A program made the position numbers and the translations under genes. Positions 15,641-24,405 of a DNA stretch of 64,000 bases are shown here, piece after piece. The first letter of the stretch is position 1, and every line of letters begins with the position of its first letter. The DNA is from Mycolicibacterium wolinskyi (GTDB lineage Bacteria; Actinomycetota; Actinomycetes; Mycobacteriales; Mycobacteriaceae). The stretch spans positions 186,001-250,000 of the forward strand of contig NZ_LQQA01000029.1 of NCBI RefSeq assembly GCF_002101965.1. The letters run 5' to 3'. The notes below the pieces were generated by a model. That model worked only from the letters and a program-made list of their open reading frames with translations. It made no database searches and was not told the DNA's origin.

Positions 15641-16714
15641 TTATGACTGCTCGCTGGCGATGAGAACCGACCGCGCGTAGTCCGCTGCCACGTCGATGGC
15701 CCGATCAGCCGCGCGCAGGGTCCCCGGTTCGGTGAAGAAGCCATGGAAGACACCAGGTACGCACCGGTGGTCCACATTGACTCCCTCCGCCACCATCCGC
15801 GCTGCAAACTGTGCACCGTCATCACGTAATGGGTCGTTGTAGGCGGTGAACATCAGCGTGGGCGGTAACAGTCGTAGGTTGCTCGAGGTGGATGGAACGG
15901 CCAGCGGATTCGACCGATCGGCTGGTCCGGCCAGGTACTGGTCCCAGAACCACTCGATGTCACGCGCCGTCAACAGCGGGCCATCGGCGTGGCGAACGAA
16001 CGACTCTCGCTGCACGCAGTACTCGGTCACCGGGTAGGCCAGAATCAGTGCCGCCGGCGCCGCGGCCTCCTCCTCGGCCAGGAGCAAGGTCGACGTGATG
16101 GCAAGGTTCGCCCCCGCGCTGTCTCCTGCGATGACGAATCGTTCGGCATTAAGGCTTAGTTCGCCGCCATGATCGTTCAACCAGCGCGCCACGTCGACGC
16201 ATTGCTGCAGTGCGGTCGGGAACTTGTTCTCCGGCGCCAGCCCGTACGCCACCGACACCACAGTGCAATCGCTCTTGTGTGCGAGCAGTCTGCACATGGC
16301 GTCGACACCGTCGAGCGTGCCCAAAGTGAACCCGCCACCGTGCAGGTAGATCACCACGGACCGTCCTAGACCCGGACGGTACGCACGGACTCGGACGCCG
16401 CCATGGCGTGTGGGGATGTCGTGTTCGGTGACCGACCAAACGTGTTGGTAGGGGCCGGTGGGACGGAGCGACGACACCAGCTCTCGGGCCCGATCCACTC
16501 CGATCTCGTGGAATGGACGCGGAAGAACTGCATTGAGGGCGCGGCCGAGAGCGAGAGCATCGGCATCGAGTTCGAGCGTGTCGAAATCATAAGTCATGGT
16601 GGTGGCCTGTTCTAGTCCGATGCGCCCTGCGACGTCGGCGGGTGAGAAAACGGAAGAGGGTCTGCGGTCAGCGATTTGGGGGCGCGAAGACGCGCCCGCG
16701 GTCGAAGTAGCCAT
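15641..16714 (-). CDS. Alpha/beta hydrolase of the hormone-sensitive-lipase (LipN/LipW-like) family
   Basis: 357 aa. The oxyanion motif HGGG is at residues 125-128 and the nucleophile Ser199 sits in GDSAG. Asp/His partners lie near NDPLRDDG and VFHGFF in the C-terminal part. These are cytosolic carboxylesterases for short acyl esters and lactones. The ATG at 16714 is preceded by GAAAGG at good spacing; an alternative ATG at 16597 would remove a 39-residue extension with weak conservation. Located directly downstream of a BVMO gene on the same strand, it is well placed to hydrolyse the ester or lactone that the BVMO would form. Confidence 0.87.
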   Translation of the reverse strand: MATSTAGASSRPQIADRRPSSVFSPADVAGRIGLEQATTMTYDFDTLELDADALALGRALNAVLPRPFHEIGVDRARELVSSLRPTGPYQHVWSVTEHDIPTRHGGVRVRAYRPGLGRSVVIYLHGGGFTLGTLDGVDAMCRLLAHKSDCTVVSVAYGLAPENKFPTALQQCVDVARWLNDHGGELSLNAERFVIAGDSAGANLAITSTLLLAEEEAAAPAALILAYPVTEYCVQRESFVRHADGPLLTARDIEWFWDQYLAGPADRSNPLAVPSTSSNLRLLPPTLMFTAYNDPLRDDGAQFAARMVAEGVNVDHRCVPGVFHGFFTEPGTLRAADRAIDVAADYARSVLIASEQS

Positions 16715-16799
16715 CAAAGCAACCTTTCGCCCCAAACAACTGGCAATTGTGCAGTTTCGGCGCTCGCAGGATCGGACCGCCGAGCGGACGGAGTCTGCG

Positions 16800-18284
16800 T
16801 CAGCCGATCCTTGATCGAGAACGACTGTGCTCGAAGTGAAGAACCCCGTCCTCGATGGATTCGGTGAGTAGCTTTTTGGTTGCCGCGTGGTTCTGAGGAT
16901 TGATCCACGGTGCCCGGTCTCCTTGACGTGGGAGGACGTCGTTTGCGCGTTTGAAGTACCCCGAGGTGAACCCCTCCACGAAGGCGTTCATCGGCATCGC
17001 GCTGTCCTCCGGCCGTAGAGTAGGAGTGACGCTCGTTGCCCCTGTCTTCGCCATGTGGTCGACGAGTCGCGCCACGAACCTGGCCACGAGTTCTGCGCGA
17101 ACTGTCCAGGATGTGTTGACGTACCCGAACGTCGACGCCAGATTGGGAACACCCGAATATGCCAGGCCCTTGTACGTCCACCGTTTGGAGAAGTCGACCG
17201 GCTCTCCGTCGACGATGAAGTCGACCTCGCCGAGGGAAACGAGTTCGAGACCGGTTGCGGTCACGATGATGTCGGCGTCGAGATGCTCGCCGGACTCGAG
17301 TGCGATGCCCGTTTCGGTGAAGGTGTGGATCCGGCCCGTTGCGACGTCCGCCTTCCCGAACTTGATGGCTTGGAAGAAGTCCCCGTCGGGAACCAAGCAG
17401 ACTCGCTGATCCCATGGGTTGTACGTCGGTGTGAAATGCTTGCACAGGTATGCGTCGCCGACGAGGTTCCGAATATCGTTGTGCAGAGCCGCTTTAAACT
17501 GATTCGGGCGTGCCCGAGCAAATCTGTACATCTTCTGCTGACGCCGGGTGTTCCGTCGCCGGATCAGTCGGTATCCGATTCTGTCTCCGAAATATTTCCT
17601 CATCTTGAGCGCTTGCTGGTCGACCGCAGTGTCTATCGCTACGTACGAAGGGGACCTCTGTAGCATCGTGACCTTCCTCGCCGTCGGGGCGAGGTTGGGG
17701 ATGAGGGTGATGGCCGTGGCTCCCGAGCCGATGACGACGATGCGCTTGTCCGTGTAGTCCAGGTCCTGCGGCCATTGCTGCGGATGGACTACGGTCCCCC
17801 TGAAACGTGCACGGCCTGGAAACTCTGGAGAGAATCCGTTCCGGTAGTTGTAGTAACCCGAGCACATGAACAAGAAGGCGCAGGTGAGCTCAACCATCTC
17901 GCCTTGGTGCTCGATCGTCACAGTCCAGACCTGTTCCGCGCTGCGCCATTCTGCGCGACGGACATGATGACCGAACCTGATGTGGCGTTCGAGGTCATGC
18001 TCCGTCACCGTTTCCCACAGGTATTCGAGAATCGATGCCCCGCTTGCTATCGACTTTTCCTGCTTCCACGGCTTGAACTCGTAACCGAGCGTGTACATGT
18101 CGCTGTCCGACCGAATTCCGGGGTAGCGAAACAGATCCCAGGTTCCCCCGATGTTGTCGCGGGCCTCGATCACCGCGAAACTTTGACCTGGCGCCTCATT
18201 CTGAAGGTGCACCGCGGCGCCGATACCGGACAGGCCGGCACCAACAATGAGCACGTCGAAGTGTTCGATCTCGGAGTTGGGCAT
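16800..18284 (-). CDS. Flavin-containing monooxygenase, Baeyer-Villiger (EthA-like) type
   Basis: 494 aa. The FAD loop GAGLSGIG is at residues 16-23, NIGGTWDLFRYPGIRSDSDM is the conserved BVMO block, and the fingerprint FxGxxxHxxxW[PD] appears as FRGTVVHPQQWP at about residues 155-170. The NADP loop VVIGSGATA is at about 180, and the ATG motif (VTATG) follows near residue 350. Like EthA, the protein lacks the long N-terminal extension of cyclohexanone monooxygenases. It should insert O into a ketone to give an ester or lactone. It lies between the aminotransferase and esterase genes in a leftward operon. Confidence 0.9.
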   Translation of the reverse strand: MPNSEIEHFDVLIVGAGLSGIGAAVHLQNEAPGQSFAVIEARDNIGGTWDLFRYPGIRSDSDMYTLGYEFKPWKQEKSIASGASILEYLWETVTEHDLERHIRFGHHVRRAEWRSAEQVWTVTIEHQGEMVELTCAFLFMCSGYYNYRNGFSPEFPGRARFRGTVVHPQQWPQDLDYTDKRIVVIGSGATAITLIPNLAPTARKVTMLQRSPSYVAIDTAVDQQALKMRKYFGDRIGYRLIRRRNTRRQQKMYRFARARPNQFKAALHNDIRNLVGDAYLCKHFTPTYNPWDQRVCLVPDGDFFQAIKFGKADVATGRIHTFTETGIALESGEHLDADIIVTATGLELVSLGEVDFIVDGEPVDFSKRWTYKGLAYSGVPNLASTFGYVNTSWTVRAELVARFVARLVDHMAKTGATSVTPTLRPEDSAMPMNAFVEGFTSGYFKRANDVLPRQGDRAPWINPQNHAATKKLLTESIEDGVLHFEHSRSRSRIG

Positions 18285-18379
18285 AGTGGGTCCTCAGTGT
18301 CACTGCAGATCGCCGGGTCGGTCGCGATCCACGTTGCGGGCGAATGTGGGGTCGTTGGCTTGTGGGCCGCCGGATCGGA

Positions 18380-19654
18380 TCAGCGCAGTGGCATCGATGA
18401 GACGTGCTTCGATGTCTCTTCGAGAGCGCGCACAGTGACGTCGACGTCGTCCGAGGTGTGGGCGGTGGAGAGAAAGATCTTGCCGGAGGGCAGGAGCACC
18501 ACGCCGCGGGTGAGCATATCGGCGATGATCGCGTCCCACAGTTGCCGTCGACAGTCAGCGTCGAGGTGATCGGGCGCGACAAAACTGAGCAGCGAACCAA
18601 TCCTGCTGAGTTGTGGACGGCCCGGCATCTGATCAAAGACCTGTTGCACGCGGTCATGGAAGAGGGCGGAGACGGCCTCCAACCTCTCGTACGTCCCGGG
18701 TTCGGCGAGTAGCTCCTGAGTTGCCTTCACCGCAGCAAGACTCACCGGGTTCCCGTTGTAGGTGCCGGCGTGTGTGACTCCCGACGTCACCAGGTCGATG
18801 ATGGAGGCCTTGCCCGCCACGGCACTCTGCGAGAAGCCACCGGCGATGGCCTTGCCGAAGACGGAGAGATCGGGTGTTACGCCATACCGTTCGGTGGCGC
18901 CGCCACGTGCGATGCGGAAACCTGCGATGACTTGATCGAAGATGAGCACTACACCCTGCTGTTCGCACAATCGGCGAAGGAGTTCCAGGAACCCCGGTGC
19001 AGGCGCGACGACGCCCGCATTGCTCATGATGGGATCGACGAGAACTGCCGCGATTCCTCGTTCACGCGCGTTCCCGAGAATGCGCTCGACACCGGACAGA
19101 TCGTTGAACTGGGCGATGATCAAATCTGTTATGGCGTTGGGGTTCTGGCCGAGACTGCCCACGATAGCTACTTCGCTCGTGTGGTCGACATCGAGACTCG
19201 CATACACCGAATCGTGCCAGCCGTGGTAACTCTTGGTGAACTTCACGACGCGGTTGCGCCCGGTGGCCGCGCGCGCCAGACGAAGTGCGATCTGAACGGC
19301 TTCGGTGCCGGAGTTGGTCCACAGGAGCCGCTCGGTACCAGGGACCGCGTCCAATACGAGCTCCGCGGCTTCGTATTCCAACGCATGTCCCATGCCGACC
19401 ATCTGCATGCGGGGAACCATGGCCTGCACGGCCTCGATGATGTGGGGGTGGCTGTGCCCCACGATGGTTGGGCCCCATCCCATCACGTAGTCGACGTACT
19501 CAATGCCGGATAGGTCCCACACTCGCGAGCCGGCCGCGTGGTCGACGAATAGGGGGTGTGGCTTCATCGCTGCGCGAAGCCCCGAGCTGACGCCACCGCC
19601 GACGCTGCGAGTGGTGCGACGGAATGCCTCGAGCGAGCTGTCGAGTGTGCTCAT
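18380..19654 (-). CDS. Class III PLP aminotransferase, glutamate-1-semialdehyde-aminomutase-like
   Basis: 424 aa, as for GSAM-type enzymes. The block DLSGIEYVDYVMGWGPTIVG, the PLP-phosphate motif TNSGTEAVQIALRLARAATG, the KFTKSYHGWHD segment (GSAM-family) and the Schiff-base lysine in FGKAIAGGFSQSAVAG are visible, and DQVIAGFR supplies the PLP-N1 aspartate (usually DEV; here Gln follows Asp). The last is a small deviation. The start ATG at 19654 has AAGGACC upstream. It is unlikely to be the tetrapyrrole enzyme HemL because of its catabolic neighbours; it probably transaminates an omega- or beta-amino compound. Confidence 0.87.
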   Translation of the reverse strand: MSTLDSSLEAFRRTTRSVGGGVSSGLRAAMKPHPLFVDHAAGSRVWDLSGIEYVDYVMGWGPTIVGHSHPHIIEAVQAMVPRMQMVGMGHALEYEAAELVLDAVPGTERLLWTNSGTEAVQIALRLARAATGRNRVVKFTKSYHGWHDSVYASLDVDHTSEVAIVGSLGQNPNAITDLIIAQFNDLSGVERILGNARERGIAAVLVDPIMSNAGVVAPAPGFLELLRRLCEQQGVVLIFDQVIAGFRIARGGATERYGVTPDLSVFGKAIAGGFSQSAVAGKASIIDLVTSGVTHAGTYNGNPVSLAAVKATQELLAEPGTYERLEAVSALFHDRVQQVFDQMPGRPQLSRIGSLLSFVAPDHLDADCRRQLWDAIIADMLTRGVVLLPSGKIFLSTAHTSDDVDVTVRALEETSKHVSSMPLR

Positions 19655-19691
19655 GAGAGGTCCTTGTACGGGAGGAGCTGGACGGGGTGCT

Positions 19692-20321
19692 TCACGAGAG
19701 CAGTGCACAACCGGTGACCGCCGTAAGGTGTTCACGTTCAACACCCGGCGCAAGTTCCACGACTCGGAGTCCTTCGGGCGTGACGTCCATGACCGCGAGA
19801 TCGGTGATGATGCGATCGACGACTCCGCGACCGGTGTACGGAAGTGTGCACTCGTTGAGGATCTTCGGCGAACCATCCTTGGCTACGTGGTCCATGAGGA
19901 CGATCACCCGCTTGGCGCCGTGAACGAGATCCATCGCGCCGCCCATGCCCTTGACCATCTTGCCTGGGATGACCCAATTGGAGATATCGCCGGTCCTGGA
20001 TACCTGCATCGCTCCGAGGATCGTCGCGTCGATCTTGCCGCCTCGTATCATTCCGAACGATGTCGAGGAGTCAACGATGGATGCCCCGGTCTGCAGGGTG
20101 ACGGTCTCCTTGCCTGCATTGACCAGATCGGGGTGTTCGTCGCCTTCGAACGGCGGACCGCCCATTCCCAGCAGGCCATTCTCGGACTGCAGGACGATGT
20201 GGAACTCCGGCGGGACGTGGGCGGGAACCAGAGTCGGCATTCCGATACCCAGGTTGACGTACCAACCGTCTGCCAACTCGGCGGCCGCGCGCGCCGCCAT
20301 CTCGTTGCGCGTCCAGCTCAT
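19692..20321 (-). CDS. scoB: 3-oxoacid CoA-transferase, subunit B
   Basis: 209 aa. The subunit-B start MSWTRNEMAARAAAELADG, the NLGIGMPTLVP loop and the catalytic glutamate in QSENGLLGMG are clear. HGAKRVIVLMDHVAKDGSPK and LPYTGRGVVDRIITDLAV are further SCOT-B landmarks. With subunit A it should move CoA from succinyl-CoA (or another donor) to a 3-oxo- or related short acid. The ATG overlaps the stop of the A gene by 4 nt. In context it probably activates an acid from the amine or ketone pathway rather than only acetoacetate. Confidence 0.93.
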   Translation of the reverse strand: MSWTRNEMAARAAAELADGWYVNLGIGMPTLVPAHVPPEFHIVLQSENGLLGMGGPPFEGDEHPDLVNAGKETVTLQTGASIVDSSTSFGMIRGGKIDATILGAMQVSRTGDISNWVIPGKMVKGMGGAMDLVHGAKRVIVLMDHVAKDGSPKILNECTLPYTGRGVVDRIITDLAVMDVTPEGLRVVELAPGVEREHLTAVTGCALLS

Positions 20322-21109
20322 CGCTGTTCTCCTGCATACGGTCTGGGTTGTGTGACCAGACGTTCGATGCGCTTGTCCTGTGCCTGCTCGGGCGTAAGAG
20401 CCACCACTCGATGAACGTAGACGCCCGGGGTGTGGACGAAGTTCGGGTCGAGATCACCGGGCTCGACGAGCTCCTCGACTTCGGCGATCGTGATGGCGCC
20501 ACACATCGCTGCGACCGGGTTGAAATTGCGGGCTGAATCGCGGTAGACGAGGTTGCCGTGACGGTCGCCCTTCCACGCCCGTACTAAACCAAAATCGGCG
20601 GTGATCGCATTCTCCAATACGAATTCTCGCGGCCCCGAAGGCGTTTCGAACGTTTGTGTGTGCTTGGGCGGTGAGGCCACGGCGACGTCACCGCCGGCCC
20701 CGTAGCGCCAGGGCAGCCCGCCCTCGGCAACGTAGGTGCCGACACCCGTACGCGTGAAGAATGCCGCGATGCCGGAGCCTCCGGCGCGCATGCGTTCGGC
20801 GAGAGTTCCCTGTGGAGTCAGCTCGACCTCGATCTCACCCGTCAGATACTGGCGCGCGAATTCCTTGTTCTCACCCACGTAGGACGAGATCATTCGCCGA
20901 ATGCGATGTGCGGACAGGAGGCGGCCCAATCCCCAGTCGTCGACACCGCAGTTGTTGGACACGATTTCGAGATCGCGTACGCCGGCACGCAGAAGTGCGT
21001 CGATCAGGACAGACGGGATCCCGCACAGACCGAATCCGCCCACCGAGATGGTGTCCCCGTCTCTGATATCGGATATCGCGTCCTCGGCCGAGGTCGCTAG
21101 CTTGTCCAT
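20318..21109 (-). CDS. scoA: 3-oxoacid CoA-transferase, subunit A
   Basis: 263 aa. MDKLATSAEDAISDIRDGDT leads to the glycine-rich CoA-binding loop GGFGLCGIPSVLIDALL, then VSNNCGVDDWGLGRLL, SYVGENKEFARQYL and ELTPQGTLAERMRAGGSGI, all canonical SCOT-A blocks. AFFTRTGVGTYVAEGG carries the usual PAFFT-like motif with Ala-Ala-Phe. The start ATG at 21109 follows AAGGGCAG. A GTCA-N2-TGAC operator lies about 150 bp upstream. It is probably first in the leftward unit scoA-scoB-aminotransferase-BVMO-esterase. Confidence 0.93.
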   Translation of the reverse strand: MDKLATSAEDAISDIRDGDTISVGGFGLCGIPSVLIDALLRAGVRDLEIVSNNCGVDDWGLGRLLSAHRIRRMISSYVGENKEFARQYLTGEIEVELTPQGTLAERMRAGGSGIAAFFTRTGVGTYVAEGGLPWRYGAGGDVAVASPPKHTQTFETPSGPREFVLENAITADFGLVRAWKGDRHGNLVYRDSARNFNPVAAMCGAITIAEVEELVEPGDLDPNFVHTPGVYVHRVVALTPEQAQDKRIERLVTQPRPYAGEQR

Positions 21110-21258
21110 GGCTGCCCTTCGTGTTATGCCGTTTCGGCCCTGCCGCAGTGTGTATCGGCCCTCGGGCCAGTGGACATGCGTCCGAGACACTTCCGCGCCC
21201 GCCTGGGGAACGCCGCTGATCACGGCGAGGGTGCCGTCCCAGGGCCGACGGGGACGAC

Positions 21259-21274
21259 ATGGTCATATGACTAA
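21259..21274. promoter_or_regulatory. Regulon palindrome O3
   Basis: ATGGTCATATGACTAA, with the perfect core GTCATATGAC at 21262-21271. Its reverse complement matches O5 (24341-24356) in all but the last base, although the two lie 3 kb apart. It is placed about 150 bp upstream of scoA, suiting control of the leftward operon. Confidence 0.65.
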
Positions 21275-21448
21275 GTCGACGGACTCAATGAGACACTTTC
21301 GGCACCCGGGCTGTCAACCCTGAATCAGCCCGAACTGTGCGAAATTGTGCGGTCGCGGGCGTTCAGGCGGTAAGGCGACGTACATCTGCGGAACTTCGCC
21401 ACGCGCCTTGACATGATGCAGACCGTAAGTCTCGGCCGGCCTCAACCT

Positions 21449-21469
21449 GGTCGAGTGACTCACTCGACC
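21449..21469. promoter_or_regulatory. Perfect 10-1-10 inverted repeat upstream of scoA
   Basis: Arms GGTCGAGTGA and TCACTCGACC around a single C. It differs from the GTCA-N2-TGAC series in spacing and could be an operator for a second regulator. It could also be a terminator for the TetR gene, but it lies about 150 bp past that stop and has no T-run. Confidence 0.5.
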
Positions 21470-21618
21470 TCACTGTCAATCCGAATCGGAGAGCAGCCAG
21501 CTTGACCACCACAGAATCAAACGCCAGCCCGACTCGAGCTCGCACTCGGCCTGGCCGCACGACCTTGTCGAGAAGAGTGCGACAGCGCGCCGACTCCGCC
21601 GGATACCTAGTCAGTGTG

Positions 21619-22242
21619 TCAAGTGAGCGTCGGTGTGGTTTTCGAGCCGCGAACGAACAGTCGGTGGGAATCGGCCAGTTGGCGGAACGATTCGCAGATG
21701 GCTTCCGTCATGTTCTCCAGATAGCCTTCATCGTCGAAAACCATGAGTTGCGGAAGTATCCCATCGGCATTGATGGCGATCATCCGGCTCAGCGGATCGA
21801 TGAGAGAGGGGTCGTCGTCGTCCCTCATGCCTTCCCGCAGTTTCTTCGCCAGCAAGTCGATATGCACTTGGTAGGCGCGCCGAGCTGCGTCCTTGTCGTG
21901 GCGTTTGATCCAGAAGTACAACTCGAGTTGTGCGTTTGAGAGGTTGAAGTCGCTTGCATACCAGGTCACCAGCTGTCGATACAGGCTGGCTGCACTGGCC
22001 CCTAAGCCGGCCCCGGGGCGGACGTGCCATACCGAGTCGCCGAGCACACTGATCATGTGCTCGTAAATTCCTTTGAACAGTTCTTCTTTCGAGCTGAAGC
22101 AGTAGTGCAGCGTCGCCAGCGGCGCTTCAGCGCGCTCCGCGATCCGCCGAGTGGTGGCTCCGTTGACGCCATGCTCTGCGATAATTTGGACGGCAGCTTC
22201 GATGAACTCGACACGACGGTCCTCGGCTTTGACCCTACCCAT
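21619..22242 (-). CDS. TetR-family transcriptional regulator (candidate master regulator of the cluster)
   Basis: 207 aa. The N-terminal HTH reads FIEAAVQIIAEHGVNGATTR then RIAERAEAPLATLHYCFSSK (residues about 13-53), standard TetR with the HYCF variant of HYHF, as in the BetI-like branch. The C-terminal ligand domain carries YFWIKRHDKDAARRAY. It lies between the permease and the CoA-transferase operon. The degenerate half-palindrome at 22298-22313 is about 56 bp before its start, consistent with autoregulation. Matching palindromes lie upstream of scoA, of the PhyH/permease divergent pair, and of the IRED-like gene. Ligand unknown; an amine or acyl-CoA is plausible. Confidence 0.88.
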   Translation of the reverse strand: MGRVKAEDRRVEFIEAAVQIIAEHGVNGATTRRIAERAEAPLATLHYCFSSKEELFKGIYEHMISVLGDSVWHVRPGAGLGASAASLYRQLVTWYASDFNLSNAQLELYFWIKRHDKDAARRAYQVHIDLLAKKLREGMRDDDDPSLIDPLSRMIAINADGILPQLMVFDDEGYLENMTEAICESFRQLADSHRLFVRGSKTTPTLT

Positions 22243-22297
22243 CCGTCAGGACACCCCTTTCCGTCAGTGAGTCCAGCGTACTTATGACCTTCTTGAC

Positions 22298-22313
22298 TTG
22301 GTCATCGGACCCA
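22298..22313. promoter_or_regulatory. Degenerate regulon site O4 before the TetR gene
   Basis: TTGGTCATCGGACCCA keeps the left half TTGGTCA exactly while the right half is GGAC rather than TGAC. An additional TATGACC half site sits at 22283-22289. Weak autoregulatory sites are common for TetR proteins. Confidence 0.35.
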
Positions 22314-22480
22314 TTCGCGATGCGCGAGACTGTTGACGCAAAAGGCGGCTGTAGCCGAGAAGCGGACAGGGTTTCCTAGATTTTCCTTCGGTGCATGGCA
22401 CGCAAGTGTCCAGCAGCGCAGCGGGTTTGGCGCTTGCGTCGCAAACAGGTAATGCTGGGACAGGTGGTCGGGTACAGAAC

Positions 22481-22518
22481 CCGGTGCCTCCTCACCCGGT
22501 AGCGCGAGGAGGCACCGG
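22481..22518 (-). terminator. Strong hairpin terminator after the APC permease
   Basis: A perfect 13-bp stem (CCGGTGCCTCCTC / GAGGAGGCACCGG) with a 12-nt loop begins 8 nt past the permease stop on the leftward transcript. No U-tract is apparent. It would separate permease and TetR transcripts. Confidence 0.7.
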
Positions 22519-22526
22519 CGAGCAGG

Positions 22527-23984
22527 TCAGGCTCGACTGCTCGTACCGTGCGGGTCGACCTGCGTCGGGTGTGCTTGAGAGCTTCGACGGGCAGTCGCGG
22601 CGCTGATGCTCAGGACTATGAATAGAACGACCAATACGACCAGTGCCACCCATGACATGGCGTCGTTGGGCGATGCCGGTGGGTTGACGATGCCGTTGAC
22701 GTACACCCACAACATCGACACGAAGCCGATGAACGACCCGAGAAGCAACGCGGGCTGCCAGTCGCGTTCACGTATCGAGAGTGCGATGGCGCCTGCAGTG
22801 ATCATCAGGTAGGCCGGCACCCAGAGGTAGACCAGCAGCGTCGCCATAGCGTTGTACGCGGTGGTGACGTCGCCGACAATGAAAACCAGAACGGCCATGG
22901 TGAGGAAGCCCAGTATGGAGAGAATGGCGATCGAGACGTGGGGGCTGCGGTGCCGGTGATGAACGGCCGCAAGTGTTTTGGGTAAAAGGCCGTCCTCACT
23001 CATGGTGAGCAGGAATCGTGCACCGTAGTTGGTGAACCCGATCAAGGCGGCAAATGCTGCCACTGCCAGTACCAGATCACTCACTTCGCTCACCCAGGTC
23101 CACATCCCGGCTTGGCTGGCCAGCGCTGTAGTCGGAGACATGCCGGCGGCGAGAGACTCGGTGGCACGCGAGAGCCCGGGAACCTGCAGGATCGTGCACA
23201 CCAAGTAGAGCGCGCCGAGGATCACCGGCACCGCCATCACCGCGAGGGGGACATTACGTTTGGGATCCCTGGTCTCGGCAGCCAACGAGGTGCAACTTTC
23301 GAAGGCGACCAAGAACGCCGCGCCGGCGGCGACGCCCTGGAATGTCCCGTTGAAGGTGAAGGACGCGAAAGCAAACTGCTGTGAAAGGTCAAGCCCGGTG
23401 TGCAATGCGCTGCCGACCGTGATGCACGCCACCACCGGCACGGAAATCGCTGCGAGTGTCACGGCAATCCGAACCGAGGTGTCGAGGCCACGAAATGCGA
23501 CCCATGCGGCGATGCCCACCGCAAGGGCGTAGATCGTCGCCTGGACTCCCACGCCCAGTGCGCTTTCGACGCCATGGGTCACGAGGAAGCTGCCGAGGAA
23601 GATCCCCACGATGCCGGCGACCGTTGCCACCTGGAGTATGAAACCAGCCAGCAGAGAGGCGGCGGTGAGGTAGCGCGCCCAGGGACCAAACACTTCGCCC
23701 ACATACGAATACAGCGATCCCGTCGAGATGTACCTGCGAGCGAAGTGTGTAACCGCCAGGCCGACACTGATGACCGACACCATGGCCAGCAGTGACGAGG
23801 GCCATGCGGTGATACCTGCCGCGGTGAACATCAGCATGGGCACAAGGGCCATGCCGACTGCCGGGACGAACGAGGACAACGACAGGGCGATGAGCTGGCT
23901 GCGACCTAGGTGGCCGCTGTCAAGGTCCCCACTCGATTCCGAAGGCGCACGGCGTGCGGAGTCGGGGGTGTGCAGTTCTGACAT
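22527..23984 (-). CDS. APC-superfamily amino acid/amine permease
   Basis: 485 aa with about 12-13 hydrophobic segments. The APC family pattern is clear: LGRSQLIALSLSSFVPAVGM at the start of TM1, the TGSLYSYVGEVFGPWARYL block (TM2-3 amphipathic region), VAFESCTSLAAETRDPKRNV (the conserved F-E-x-x-x-x-L-x-E-E/D-x-K/R-x-P-x-R-x-I/V-P motif at TM6-loop) and NYGARFLLTMSEDGLLPKTL. The start at 23984 has AGGAG at 8 nt. It probably imports the amine or amino acid substrate of the cluster by proton symport. It is divergent from the PhyH gene across a shared operator. Confidence 0.9.
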   Translation of the reverse strand: MSELHTPDSARRAPSESSGDLDSGHLGRSQLIALSLSSFVPAVGMALVPMLMFTAAGITAWPSSLLAMVSVISVGLAVTHFARRYISTGSLYSYVGEVFGPWARYLTAASLLAGFILQVATVAGIVGIFLGSFLVTHGVESALGVGVQATIYALAVGIAAWVAFRGLDTSVRIAVTLAAISVPVVACITVGSALHTGLDLSQQFAFASFTFNGTFQGVAAGAAFLVAFESCTSLAAETRDPKRNVPLAVMAVPVILGALYLVCTILQVPGLSRATESLAAGMSPTTALASQAGMWTWVSEVSDLVLAVAAFAALIGFTNYGARFLLTMSEDGLLPKTLAAVHHRHRSPHVSIAILSILGFLTMAVLVFIVGDVTTAYNAMATLLVYLWVPAYLMITAGAIALSIRERDWQPALLLGSFIGFVSMLWVYVNGIVNPPASPNDAMSWVALVVLVVLFIVLSISAATARRSSQAHPTQVDPHGTSSRA

Positions 23985-24405
23985 GGCGCGAACTCCTGCT
24001 CGGTGTGATGTGGCTGGAGCAGCTGGGACTGCCCACGCCCGGTGAAGGGTGACCCCAAAACTATTGGTCAAGCGTCTATGACAGGCGCCCGTTAAACAGA
24101 AGCAGATCCACGCACTGTGGTCAATGCCACGTCGTTAAGTGATTGCTAAATGTGTAACCGGTGGGTAAACGAATCGCCTGGATGCAAGTACGCAACACCA
24201 GAGCTGCGCGGCGTCCTGGGTAAAACTGCAGCTCAGCAGGCCGCTTCTAGCCCGGGGCTACCAAAGCGCCGGTTTGCCCCGGTAACGCACCGCCTCCTCT
24301 TGACAACGAGGTCGTGATGCACTTCACTCATCACATATAGTTAGTCATATGACCAAGTAACTGCCTTGCTCGGCACATACAGAGCAATCGAGGAGACCAG
24401 ATCTC
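23985..24405. other. Divergent promoter region, permease / catabolic operon
   Basis: 421 bp without genes. It contains the O5 palindrome 50 bp before the PhyH start and, just before it, a TATAGT at 24336-24341 that could be the -10 box of the rightward operon. Binding at O5 would then block the promoter. Nothing else stands out; the permease promoter cannot be placed. Confidence 0.5.
24341..24356. promoter_or_regulatory. Regulon palindrome O5
   Basis: TTAGTCATATGACCAA with the perfect core GTCATATGAC at 24344-24353. It overlaps the end of a TATAGT box and lies about 50 bp before the first gene of the eight-gene rightward operon, the classic position for repressor control. Confidence 0.68.

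Larger units (their letters stand above)
21110..21618. other. Intergenic control region of the leftward catabolic operon
   Basis: No gene is visible. The region contains the O3 palindrome, a perfect 10-1-10 inverted repeat at 21449-21469, and a TTGACA box at 21410-21415. It lies between scoA and the 3' end of the TetR gene, both leftward, so the scoA promoter must be here. Confidence 0.5.

Noticed and set aside
18380..19654. Aminotransferase as the tetrapyrrole enzyme HemL
   Set aside because: The GSAM-like motifs are present, but it sits in a catabolic operon with a CoA-transferase and a BVMO and has none of the hem neighbours expected for HemL.
24300..24305. TTGACA as -35 box of the rightward operon
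   Set aside because: The only good -10 candidate (TATAGT at 24336) lies 30 bp away, too far for a sigma-70-type promoter, so I do not call the pair.
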